Shown here: positions 1-5,883 of the stretch, piece after piece
Layout: every line of letters starts with the position of its first letter
Numbering within the stretch: the stretch's first letter is position 1
Source of the DNA: a virus
Virus record (IMG/VR): IMGVR_UViG_3300010885_008642
Span: 1 to 22,032 of that record
Length of the DNA stretch: 22,032 nucleotides
Strand: one strand, 5' to 3'
Translations under genes and position numbers: made by a program
The notes under the pieces: model-generated
What the model saw: the letters and a program-made list of their open reading frames with translations, nothing else
What the model was told of the DNA's origin: nothing
Database searches by the model: none

Positions 1-197
1 TATGCGATTTAACTGCACAGCCTGCAGATGTTAAAGATATCATAAAAGAAACAATCAAAGCAAATGCCGTGCCTAAGACAGTAGATCAAGTTGGAATTCG
101 TATGCTTAAATTTTGCAATACCTGGGATATGAAAAAGATTGCAGATAATATCCAGTCGTATGCTGAACCTTTCCAAGCAAAGTATAAGGAAAATTAA
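1..197 (+). CDS. C-terminal fragment of an unidentified phage protein
   Basis: An open frame runs in from the left edge (first full codon at position 3) to a TAA at 195-197, giving 64 visible residues. The start and most of the protein lie outside the window. The visible part is charged, probably helical, and ends in AEPFQAKYKEN. It shows no motif I can name. A new ATG follows one base after the stop, so this gene and the next are almost certainly co-transcribed. The unbroken frame, the AAGGA that lies within its end and serves the next gene, and the tight junction support a real coding sequence. The function is unknown; a replication or recombination gene would fit the neighbourhood in T4-like phages, but nothing here shows it. 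Confidence 0.7.
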   Translation, partial: CDLTAQPADVKDIIKETIKANAVPKTVDQVGIRMLKFCNTWDMKKIADNIQSYAEPFQAKYKEN

Positions 198-198
198 A

Positions 199-717
199 AT
201 GAGTGTATATCTAATTAAACCTCTTGAAAAGAAAAGTGTTGTATACCACGTGGAAATGTTTCGTGAAAATGCGGACGGTTCTACAAGTTGGGTTAATATT
301 GACGAAACGTTTCGGTGGGGTCAAGGTTTTATCGAATCCGATATGGACGTTAATCTTCCTTATAAGGACAGCGATCTTGCCTATTGCGATCCTAGTGCAG
401 GATGGGGTTCCGAACTAGACGATAGCTGTGCTTGTTGGTTTGAATATAGTGACGATATTTCCGAAGAAGAAAAAGAAGCATTTGAATCAGCTTATCACGA
501 AGGCGGTGCCGGTTGGTTGTTTGACGGCGAACACGATTGGCAGGAAGAAGATTCTGCTATTCACGTACTAGCACCGTTTCAAGTTAGTTTAGTCGAAGAT
601 GACGGTACAGTTATTGAAGAAAATGTAGTATTAAAAGCTAGACCCAACCCTAGTACAAGCTGGCCTTTCAGCCCAGAATTCCCGCGGCCTGATAGTGAAG
701 GCGGAGAAAACGACTAA
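199..717 (+). CDS. acidic hypothetical protein, 172 aa
   Basis: The start is set at ATG 199 (MSVYLIKPLEKK). AAGGA lies eight bases upstream and the preceding stop ends at 197. The frame is open further up only through a TTG at 139, which would overlap the previous gene by about 60 bp. The protein is strongly acidic, with many D and E residues and aromatic residues, including a stretch around SDDISEEEKEAFESAYHEGG (about residues 84-103). It ends in a proline-rich, acidic tail. It has no signal peptide, no membrane segment and no recognisable catalytic motif. Small acidic proteins in phage early regions sometimes bind host proteins or mimic DNA, but that is only a possibility. Function unknown. 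Confidence 0.75.
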   Translation: MSVYLIKPLEKKSVVYHVEMFRENADGSTSWVNIDETFRWGQGFIESDMDVNLPYKDSDLAYCDPSAGWGSELDDSCACWFEYSDDISEEEKEAFESAYHEGGAGWLFDGEHDWQEEDSAIHVLAPFQVSLVEDDGTVIEENVVLKARPNPSTSWPFSPEFPRPDSEGGEND

Positions 718-724
718 AATGAGA

Positions 725-732
725 GATAAATA
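725..732 (+). promoter_or_regulatory. T4-type late promoter box GATAAATA
   Basis: GATAAATA differs from the T4 late -10 element TATAAATA only in its first base. It lies in the 65-bp gap before the gene at 783. By T4 spacing, transcription would start near 738. The same GATAAATA octamer occurs at 1563 and on the minus strand at 16451-16444, each time in a short gap just upstream of a gene, which argues for a real recognition element. Confidence 0.6.
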
Positions 733-736
733 CGTA

Positions 737-769
737 TATTACTTCAGCGCCGTAAAGGGCGGAGTAATA
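737..769 (+). promoter_or_regulatory. leader stem-loop at the predicted 5' end of a late transcript
   Basis: TATTACT (737-743) pairs perfectly with AGTAATA (763-769). An inner stem CGCC (748-751) pairs with GGCG (758-761) around a GTAAAG loop, with a small asymmetric internal loop between the stems. The structure begins at the transcription start predicted from the late box and ends three bases before the ribosome site AGGAG (772-776). It could protect the 5' end of the mRNA or present the ribosome site. The fold was worked out by eye. Confidence 0.5.
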
Positions 770-782
770 CTAGGAGAAATAT

Positions 783-1331
783 ATGTATGATACAGTTTGT
801 ATATACGAAACAACATGCCCAAACAAAACTAAGGGGTGTAAGGAAAAAACTATGACAGAAATACACGCAAAGCCCATCGTCGATGGCAAATTTTGGATTG
901 TAGAACAAGACGGAAATAAAATTGCTACACTACACAAAAAAGAAAATAACAAATTTATACTCAGTAGTACTAATGGTGAAGTTATGTTTAATAAAAAACA
1001 AGACTTAACTAAACAATTTGGTAATGATTTCTTTTTAACCAGCACCAAAGTTAAAGTAACCCAGGCAGAACCCGATGAAGTACACGGCTTTCCAGCAATG
1101 TGCGCACCATACAATAGTATGTATGATGTAAGGCGTAAATTGCCATTGTTTACTAAAAGTAATCAAAGCAAGAGTTTATACTGTGCAGGGTATTATACAA
1201 TTAAATTTGATAAAGGTTGGGTTAAATCATTTTGCCCTAAGTTAATTACCATCGAGCGTTACGAAAGTAAAGGCCCATTTAAAACTGAGTTTGAAATGAA
1301 GCAGGTACTTGCTAATGCAAAATCAAATTAA
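783..1331 (+). CDS. conserved hypothetical phage protein, 182 aa (possible second start at 852)
   Basis: ATG 783 has an excellent AGGAG six bases upstream and sits behind a late-type promoter. A second in-frame ATG at 852 (MTEIHAKPIVDGKFWIVEQD) also has an AGGA seven bases upstream. The extra 23 residues between the two starts are cysteine-rich and look like an add-on. The core after residue 24 reads as a compact mixed alpha/beta protein. It ends with a conserved-looking stretch including AGYYTIKFDKGWVKSFCPKL (about residues 139-158). I recall similar proteins, starting at the MTEI position, among hypothetical proteins of T4-like marine phages, but none with a known role. The 3' end overlaps the next gene by 17 bp. 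The protein is probably soluble. Confidence 0.8.
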   Translation: MYDTVCIYETTCPNKTKGCKEKTMTEIHAKPIVDGKFWIVEQDGNKIATLHKKENNKFILSSTNGEVMFNKKQDLTKQFGNDFFLTSTKVKVTQAEPDEVHGFPAMCAPYNSMYDVRRKLPLFTKSNQSKSLYCAGYYTIKFDKGWVKSFCPKLITIERYESKGPFKTEFEMKQVLANAKSN

Positions 1332-1560
1332 TACAACTCCGATAACACAATTTACTCAGCTGTTAAAAGCGGCTGAGTTATCTCGTCAGACTGAGCTTAA
1401 AATGCCTATTCAACAGGCTAGACTGCTCAGTCTAGCACTTAACGACATATTAGGTAAGTTGAATCAAGACTACGAGAGTTTGTTTAATACACTAAAGCAG
1501 GCAAGTAGTTCTGAAGTCGTTCAGATCTCAGTAGATGGCGGTGGGTTTTCTGACAAATAA
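1315..1560 (+). CDS. small hypothetical protein, 81 aa
   Basis: ATG 1315 (MQNQINTTPITQFTQLLKAA) was chosen over a TTG two codons earlier. It overlaps the end of the preceding gene in another frame, which is common in this genome. The protein is mostly helical, with leucine-rich stretches suited to a small helical bundle, and ends in a short VQISVDGGGFSDK tail. I recall similar small proteins in T4-like cyanophages next to the same upstream gene. No catalytic motif is present. The DNA coding for its first third contains several perfect inverted repeats, described separately. Function unknown. Confidence 0.75.
   Translation: MQNQINTTPITQFTQLLKAAELSRQTELKMPIQQARLLSLALNDILGKLNQDYESLFNTLKQASSSEVVQISVDGGGFSDK
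1354..1436 (+). repeat. cluster of competing inverted repeats inside a coding sequence
   Basis: Three perfect pairings can be read. ACTCAGC (1354-1360) pairs with GCTGAGT (1372-1378). AGACTGAGC (1388-1396) pairs with GCTCAGTCT (1425-1433). GCTAGACTG (1417-1425) pairs with CAGTCTAGC (1428-1436), nine-base arms two bases apart. The last two pairings exclude each other. The whole cluster is translated in the 81-aa gene. Confidence 0.6.
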
Positions 1561-1562
1561 TT

Positions 1563-1570
1563 GATAAATA
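1563..1570 (+). promoter_or_regulatory. T4-type late promoter box GATAAATA
   Basis: The same octamer as at 725 lies in the 37-bp gap before the gene at 1598. T4 geometry puts the transcript start near 1576, giving a leader of about 22 bases that contains GAGAG (1585-1589) as the ribosome site. Confidence 0.6.
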
Positions 1571-1599
1571 TATGCGTACTTATCGAGAGATGCATATAT
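1568..1599 (+). promoter_or_regulatory. start-codon-sequestering hairpin present only in read-through RNA
   Basis: ATATATGC (1568-1575) is perfectly complementary to GCATATAT (1592-1599). The stem extends through G-U (1576/1591) and T-A (1577/1590), leaving a 12-base loop. The 3' arm contains the first two bases of the start codon at 1598. The 5' arm lies upstream of the transcript start (about 1576) predicted from the overlapping late promoter. Only RNA read through from upstream could therefore form this hairpin. Confidence 0.5.
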
Positions 1600-1882
1600 G
1601 TCAAGACCAAAACCTAAAGTGTTATTAGAATACACTAACAAAAAAACTTACAAATCTGAGCAGGTTTTAGAGTCTGAAGCCATCTGGGCTGTCTTCTATA
1701 AAGGCGAGCCTTTCAATCTAAAAAGTTTTAGTAGTGTAACCAGCTACCCGGGACCAAAGTATAAAAAGACCAGTTTTAGTAATCCTGGTCACGCATTAAA
1801 CCTAGCAAAAAAATTAAATTTAACTTTTGGTACCTCGGAGTTTGAAGTCTACAAACTTACCACCGGTACTGTAGTTAAATGA
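1598..1882 (+). CDS. small basic conserved hypothetical protein, 94 aa
   Basis: The frame starts at ATG 1598 (MSRPKPKVLLEYTNKKTYKS), with GAGAG eight bases upstream, and ends in ATGA shared with the next gene. The protein is lysine-rich and basic. It has a central YPGPKYKKTSFSNPGHALNL segment (about residues 49-68) that looks strongly conserved compared with hypothetical proteins I recall from T4-like marine phages. It has no membrane segment or catalytic motif. Basic charge and small size would suit nucleic-acid binding, but this is inference. Expression is probably late, from the GATAAATA box at 1563, with translation of read-through RNA possibly blocked by the overlapping hairpin. Confidence 0.8.
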   Translation: MSRPKPKVLLEYTNKKTYKSEQVLESEAIWAVFYKGEPFNLKSFSSVTSYPGPKYKKTSFSNPGHALNLAKKLNLTFGTSEFEVYKLTTGTVVK

Positions 1883-2268
1883 TCTCAAACGAATCGTACA
1901 CTAAAATATTTCTCCAACAATGGGAAAAGAGTGCGGACGATATTAACATAAAGTTATATCAACGTAAATGGTTTACCAATAATAGAACCAAAGAAGGCGG
2001 CGGCCTTAGACTTACTGATGATGGTTACATGTTCTTAACTAGCGAATTGGATTTGAGAGAGTATGAAGTTCCGTTTACAGCCGACATCGAATTAAGTCCC
2101 CAAACCATTATATTTTTGGATAGGTATATCGACTGCCCTTATTACCTTACTAACCAAAGTATTACTGTATTTTCGGAAAAGAAAAGTTTTGAGCTGTATT
2201 TGTTTTCGGACGACATTCGCAAATTTGGGCTGATTAAAGCTATGAAAAATAGACAAAATACCGACTAA
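1879..2268 (+). CDS. conserved hypothetical protein, 129 aa
   Basis: The start ATG 1879 overlaps the previous stop (ATGA), implying translational coupling. The protein runs MISNESYTKIFLQQWEKSAD through a GGGLRLTDDGYMFLTSEL segment (about residues 40-57) to a C-terminal SDDIRKFGLIKAMKNRQN. The fold looks mixed alpha/beta, soluble and aromatic-rich. Similar proteins, as I recall, sit beside the preceding gene in T4-like cyanophages, so the pair may act together. No enzyme motif is visible. A sigma70-type promoter for the next gene begins five bases after the stop. Confidence 0.8.
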   Translation: MISNESYTKIFLQQWEKSADDINIKLYQRKWFTNNRTKEGGGLRLTDDGYMFLTSELDLREYEVPFTADIELSPQTIIFLDRYIDCPYYLTNQSITVFSEKKSFELYLFSDDIRKFGLIKAMKNRQNTD

Positions 2269-2273
2269 ACCCG

Positions 2274-2302
2274 TTGACACTACTGCGACTTGGTGTTATA
2301 CT
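2274..2302 (+). promoter_or_regulatory. strong sigma70-type promoter for the MoxR-like ATPase
   Basis: A perfect -35 TTGACA (2274-2279) is separated by 17 bases from -10 TATACT (2297-2302). Start would be near 2309 and the leader about 48 bases, with a TAGGA ribosome site at 2346-2350. The spacer is bounded by ACAC and GTGT, as in the next promoter at 3474. Confidence 0.8.
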
Positions 2303-2356
2303 ATTAAAACAGTAACAGCACTGAACAACTTAATTTTTTAACAGATAGGAACGAAA

Positions 2357-3457
2357 ATGGCAGAAATTAATAGTCGCACAGTTGGCCCTAAGGGTGCTAA
2401 AAAATCTTTGCGCAAAGCATTTAACAGCAAACGCCCAATCTTTATCTGGGGTCCCCCAGGTATTGGTAAATCAGACATTATCAAACAATTGGGCACCGAG
2501 CTTGATGCCCACGTCATTGACGTTCGTTTGAGTCTGTGGGAACCTACCGACATTAAAGGTATTCCATATTTTGACAGTAACACTGGTAAGATGGTTTGGG
2601 CTCCTCCAAGCGAATTGCCAGATGATGAATTGGCAAAACAACATAAGACTATTATCCTGTTCATGGACGAATTGAACAGTGCCGCTCCTAGCGTACAAGC
2701 CGCGGCTTATCAGTTAATTTTGAATCGTAAGGTTGGTACTTATCAATTGCCAGATAACGTGGTAATGGTTGCCGCTGGTAACCGTGAAACAGACAAAGGT
2801 GTTACTTTCCGTATGCCTAGTCCGTTGGCAAATCGTTTTGTTCACTTGGAAATGAAAGTAGACTGGGAAGATTGGTTCGACTGGGCTACTGAAAACAAGA
2901 TCCATAAGGATGTTGTTGGCTTCCTTACTTTTGCTAAAAAAGAACTTTACGACTTTGATCCAAAGTCTAGTTCACGTGCGTTTGCTACTCCACGTAGCTG
3001 GTCTTTTGTTAGCGAATTGCTTACAGACGATGACACAGATGAGAACACGTTGACTGATTTGACTTGTGGTTCAATCGGTGAAGGATTGGCTATTAAGTTT
3101 ATGGCTCACCGTAAAGTTGCCAGCAAAATGCCTAACCCTACAGACATTTTGAGCGGTAAAGTTAAAAAGATGGAGTCAAAAGAAATTTCAGCAATGTACT
3201 CGTTGACTGTATCTTTGTGCTACGAGTTGAAAGATGCTAACGAAAAGAATTCCAAAAACTGGAATGACCAAGTAAATAACTTCTTTGAATTTATGATGAA
3301 TAACTTCGAAACAGAATTGGTTATTATGGGTACTAAATTAGCATTGTCTAGCTACAAATTGCCACTAGATCCGGACGAAATCAAATGTTTTGACAACTTC
3401 CATGCTAAGTTTGGCAAGTACATTAGTGCGGCAACTGAAAAAGAAGGCCGTAAATAA
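2357..3457 (+). CDS. MoxR-like AAA+ ATPase
   Basis: This 366-aa protein has a Walker A motif GPPGIGKS at residues 32-39, a Walker B ending in FMDE (D104, E105), a sensor-1-like AAGN (N142) and a likely arginine finger in SPLANRF (R160). The rest is a helical lid domain with no membrane segment. The arrangement and length match MoxR-family ATPases, which use ATP to remodel or load partners and usually work with a VWA-domain protein. Such a partner is encoded immediately downstream. In bacteria these pairs act as chaperone or chelatase-like machines; the phage substrate cannot be read here. It could be annotated CobS-like, but the sequence looks closer to generic MoxR proteins. It has its own strong sigma70-type promoter, pointing to early expression from host polymerase. 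Confidence 0.9.
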   Translation: MAEINSRTVGPKGAKKSLRKAFNSKRPIFIWGPPGIGKSDIIKQLGTELDAHVIDVRLSLWEPTDIKGIPYFDSNTGKMVWAPPSELPDDELAKQHKTIILFMDELNSAAPSVQAAAYQLILNRKVGTYQLPDNVVMVAAGNRETDKGVTFRMPSPLANRFVHLEMKVDWEDWFDWATENKIHKDVVGFLTFAKKELYDFDPKSSSRAFATPRSWSFVSELLTDDDTDENTLTDLTCGSIGEGLAIKFMAHRKVASKMPNPTDILSGKVKKMESKEISAMYSLTVSLCYELKDANEKNSKNWNDQVNNFFEFMMNNFETELVIMGTKLALSSYKLPLDPDEIKCFDNFHAKFGKYISAATEKEGRK

Positions 3458-3473
3458 TTTGGTTTAGCACCAT

Positions 3474-3502
3474 TTGACACCTCCTTCGGGAGGTGTTATA
3501 CT
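3474..3502 (+). promoter_or_regulatory. sigma70-type promoter whose spacer is a perfect hairpin
   Basis: A perfect -35 TTGACA (3474-3479), a 17-base spacer and -10 TATACT (3497-3502) precede the VWA gene. The expected start is near 3509. Bases 3477-3496 form an inverted repeat, ACACCTCC and GGAGGTGT, closed by TTCG. The repeat includes the last three bases of the -35 element and ends directly against the -10. Confidence 0.8.
3477..3496 (+). terminator. cUUCGg hairpin after the MoxR-like gene (possible attenuator or mRNA 3' stabiliser)
   Basis: In RNA from the upstream gene these 20 bases form an eight-pair GC-rich stem with a UUCG tetraloop, 20 bases after the stop at 3457. No U-tract follows (the next bases are TATACT), so intrinsic termination would be weak. 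Protection of the 3' end or pausing is equally possible. T4 also carries many cUUCGg hairpins between genes. Confidence 0.5.
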
Positions 3503-3531
3503 ATATACATAGTAATACTTCAGGAGCAAGA

Positions 3532-4716
3532 ATGTCACAAGTAGATCCGATTATCGATAAAATTATTATTGCCCGTGTGGGCTTATTGTTACGCCATCCG
3601 TTTTTTGGCAATATGGCTACACGCCTAAAAATCCAAGAAGCTGAAGAATGGTGTAATACTGCGGCTACTGACGGTCGCTCTATCTATTTTAACCGCAAGT
3701 TTTTTGAACCACTTAGCATTAAACAAATTGAGTTTGTTATTGCACATGAAATCTTGCATAATGTTTTTGACCATATGACACGTCGAGAAGGACGTGATGC
3801 ACAGATTTTTAACATTGCCTGCGACTATACAGTAAATGGACAAATTGTGCGTGATGGCATCGGCGATCACAATATCGACGGCATTAAGATTTTTCATGAT
3901 GCCAAATACTACGGTATGGGTGCAGAAGAAGTTTATGATAAAATCTTTGAAGAAATGGATGAGAAACAACTTAACCAATTAGGACAGTTGTTAGACGATC
4001 ACATCGATTGGGGCAAAGAAGGTAAAGATGGTCGCCCACAATATAGCAAAGACGAATTGAAAAAGATTCGCGATGAAATCCGTGAAGCAACTATTCAAGC
4101 CGCAAATGCCGCGGGTGCGGGAAATACTCCTGCAAGCGTACAACGGATGATTAAAGAATTTACAGAACCTAAAATGAATTGGCGTGAAATTTTGCGTCAA
4201 CAAATTCAAAGTGTAATCCGTAGCGACTTTACATTTATGCGTCCTAACCGTAAAGGTTGGCACATGAGTGCTATCCTGCCAGGTACCAATGTTGAAGAAA
4301 CAATTGATATTTGTGTTAGTATCGACATGTCTGGTAGTATTAGTGATGCACAGGCTAAAGACTTCCTAAGTGAGATTAAAGGCATTATGGAAGAATACAG
4401 AGAATTCAATATTAAGATCTGGTGTTTTGATACTAGTATCTACAATGAGCAATCATTTGATGGATATAATATTGAAGAATTTGACGAGTACGAACCAATG
4501 GGCGGTGGTGGCACTGATTTTGACGCTAACTGGGAATACATGAAAGAACATGACATTGTACCTAAAAAGTTCATTATGTTTACAGACGGTTATCCTTGGG
4601 ACTCATGGGGAGATGCAGATTACTGCGATACAGTATTTGTAATCCACGGCAATGATAAAATTGTTCCACCGTTTGGTGAAGTAGCTTACTACGAAGCATT
4701 GAAAGAAACTGCTTAA
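3532..4716 (+). CDS. VWA-domain protein with N-terminal HExxH metallopeptidase-like domain
   Basis: ATG 3532 (MSQVDPIIDK) was chosen because AGGAG lies just upstream; a farther in-frame start at 3493 falls inside the promoter. The 394-aa protein has an HEILH motif at residues 72-76 followed by HNVFDH, typical of the metallopeptidase-like N-terminal domain (DUF2201_N type) found with VWA domains. It has a helical linker and then a C-terminal VWA domain with an intact metal-site signature: DMSGS from D265, GGTD with T328 and D329, and TDG with D352. No membrane segment is visible. Such proteins pair with MoxR ATPases, and here the ATPase is the adjacent gene. It has its own sigma70-type promoter. 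The stop overlaps the next start by one base. Confidence 0.9.
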   Translation: MSQVDPIIDKIIIARVGLLLRHPFFGNMATRLKIQEAEEWCNTAATDGRSIYFNRKFFEPLSIKQIEFVIAHEILHNVFDHMTRREGRDAQIFNIACDYTVNGQIVRDGIGDHNIDGIKIFHDAKYYGMGAEEVYDKIFEEMDEKQLNQLGQLLDDHIDWGKEGKDGRPQYSKDELKKIRDEIREATIQAANAAGAGNTPASVQRMIKEFTEPKMNWREILRQQIQSVIRSDFTFMRPNRKGWHMSAILPGTNVEETIDICVSIDMSGSISDAQAKDFLSEIKGIMEEYREFNIKIWCFDTSIYNEQSFDGYNIEEFDEYEPMGGGGTDFDANWEYMKEHDIVPKKFIMFTDGYPWDSWGDADYCDTVFVIHGNDKIVPPFGEVAYYEALKETA

Positions 4717-4994
4717 TGGCTATCAAAAATGGCAAGCCCAATCCTTTAAATTATTTTAACTTAAGAAGGGTTGAGTTTGCCGCACCACATTTTAAATATA
4801 CTACAATAAACGAGTTTAAACCAAATATAGCACGTAGTTTAGACAAGTGGATTCGAGACAATTTAAATGGTCGATACTATATCGGCCAGGATCTCGACTT
4901 GGATCATAACAATAGCATTATATACACAACACGAATAGGATTTGAGCAAGAGAAAGAACTCAGTTTCTTCAAGATTGCCTATACTCAGAAATAA
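4716..4994 (+). CDS. small hypothetical protein, 92 aa
   Basis: The start ATG 4716 shares one base with the stop of the VWA gene (TAATG), so it is probably translated by coupling. The protein is basic at the N-terminus (MAIKNGKPNPLNYFNLRRVE) and rich in aromatic residues, ending in SFFKIAYTQK. The pattern suggests a small mixed alpha/beta domain. I recognise no family. Its tight linkage to the ATPase and VWA genes suggests an accessory role in the same process, but that rests on position alone. Confidence 0.7.
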   Translation: MAIKNGKPNPLNYFNLRRVEFAAPHFKYTTINEFKPNIARSLDKWIRDNLNGRYYIGQDLDLDHNNSIIYTTRIGFEQEKELSFFKIAYTQK

Positions 4995-5033
4995 TTGAGA
5001 TAATTAAGTGTGTAGTTTTAAAAAGGAGATATC

Positions 5034-5282
5034 ATGACTGATACAACAACACAAGAAGAACAACAACCACAAACTGAACAGCCAGGTGCCGATTTAAGTA
5101 TTCAAGACTTGAGTGCTATGAAATCGATTATCGACGTTGTCAGCAGTCGTGGTGCTTTCAAACCAGCTGAAATGATGATGGTTGGACAAGTTTATAACAA
5201 ACTAAGTGCATTCTTAGATGCTATAGCTAAACAAGCAGAAGCACAGAAATCATCAGAAACACAACCAACACAAGGAGCCTAA
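5034..5282 (+). CDS. small conserved hypothetical protein, 82 aa
   Basis: ATG 5034 has a textbook AAGGAG five bases upstream. The protein has a disordered Q/T/E-rich N-terminus (MTDTTTQEEQQPQTEQPGAD), a helical core with SIIDVVSSRGAFKPAEMMMV (about residues 31-50) and KLSAFLDAIAKQ, and a second polar tail. I recall the core pattern of a helix, RGAF, then VxxVYxKLxxFL as a recurring small protein in T4-like marine phages, with no assigned role. The strong ribosome site suggests abundant synthesis. The next gene follows after one base. Confidence 0.75.
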   Translation: MTDTTTQEEQQPQTEQPGADLSIQDLSAMKSIIDVVSSRGAFKPAEMMMVGQVYNKLSAFLDAIAKQAEAQKSSETQPTQGA

Positions 5283-5283
5283 T

Positions 5284-5883
5284 ATGGCCGACTTAAAACA
5301 CATTGGTAGGGTTAAAGCTACCAACAAGAAATGCATTATAGTATTTCGCACATTGCCAGGTGATGCATTTAATTGTTTAATTGCACCTACTGAAAATTTA
5401 CCAGATTCATATCACGATGCTTTAATCAACTTAGTTGAAAGCCCTAGCGGTCAAAACGCTAGTGAGTTTGGCGAAGTAATGGCACGTAGTAATTTCCCAG
5501 ACGGTAGCATTATGTTAGCCGCATTGCATACACAACAACGTTTGATTAAAGTTTCAACGGATCAAATTGTAGTAACACCAAACGGCGTTATGAATCTTCC
5601 GTTGTCTGAACTTAATCAAATTATTGCAGAACAAATGGGAACTACTGTAGATGCACTAGCATTGAAATCTGCTATAGCAGAAGATCCAAAACCAGCAAAT
5701 CCTAATGTTACTGTGCAAGAAGTTGCTACTGTACAAGAAGTTCCTACAGCGACTCCTACTTCTTTTGATAGTCCAGAAGCTGAAGCTAAGTTTTATCGTA
5801 GTCAAGCAGATAAGTTAAGCAAAGAAGCCGCAGAAATGCGTCGAAAAGCAGAAGTCTTATCGCCAATTAAGAAAGTAAAGTGA
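5284..5883 (+). CDS. conserved hypothetical phage protein, 199 aa, with C-terminal helical tail
   Basis: ATG 5284 follows the previous stop by one base and has AAGGAG (5272-5277) six bases upstream. The first 120 residues (MADLKHIGRVKATNKKCIIV onward) look like a compact domain containing RTLPGDAFNCLI and a FPDGSIMLAALH segment. A linker with a repeated VQEV (residues about 143-151) follows, then a charged coiled-coil-like tail around AEAKFYRSQADKLSKEAAEM. Similar proteins occur, as I recall, in T4-like cyanophages and pelagiphages without firm function. The order with its two neighbours suggests a conserved cluster. GTGA overlaps the next gene by four bases. Confidence 0.8.
   Translation: MADLKHIGRVKATNKKCIIVFRTLPGDAFNCLIAPTENLPDSYHDALINLVESPSGQNASEFGEVMARSNFPDGSIMLAALHTQQRLIKVSTDQIVVTPNGVMNLPLSELNQIIAEQMGTTVDALALKSAIAEDPKPANPNVTVQEVATVQEVPTATPTSFDSPEAEAKFYRSQADKLSKEAAEMRRKAEVLSPIKKVK

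Noticed and set aside
139-198. TTG start at 139 extending the 172-aa gene upstream
   Set aside because: It would overlap the preceding gene by about 60 bp with no ribosome site, while ATG 199 has AAGGA at a good distance.
719-790. A 23-codon reading frame starting one base after the stop at 717
   Set aside because: It has no good ribosome site at the right distance, spans the late promoter and leader hairpin, and overlaps the better-supported start at 783.
3493-3531. Upstream in-frame start for the VWA protein
   Set aside because: It lies within the hairpin and -10 region of the promoter, upstream of the expected transcript start. ATG 3532 has AGGAG.
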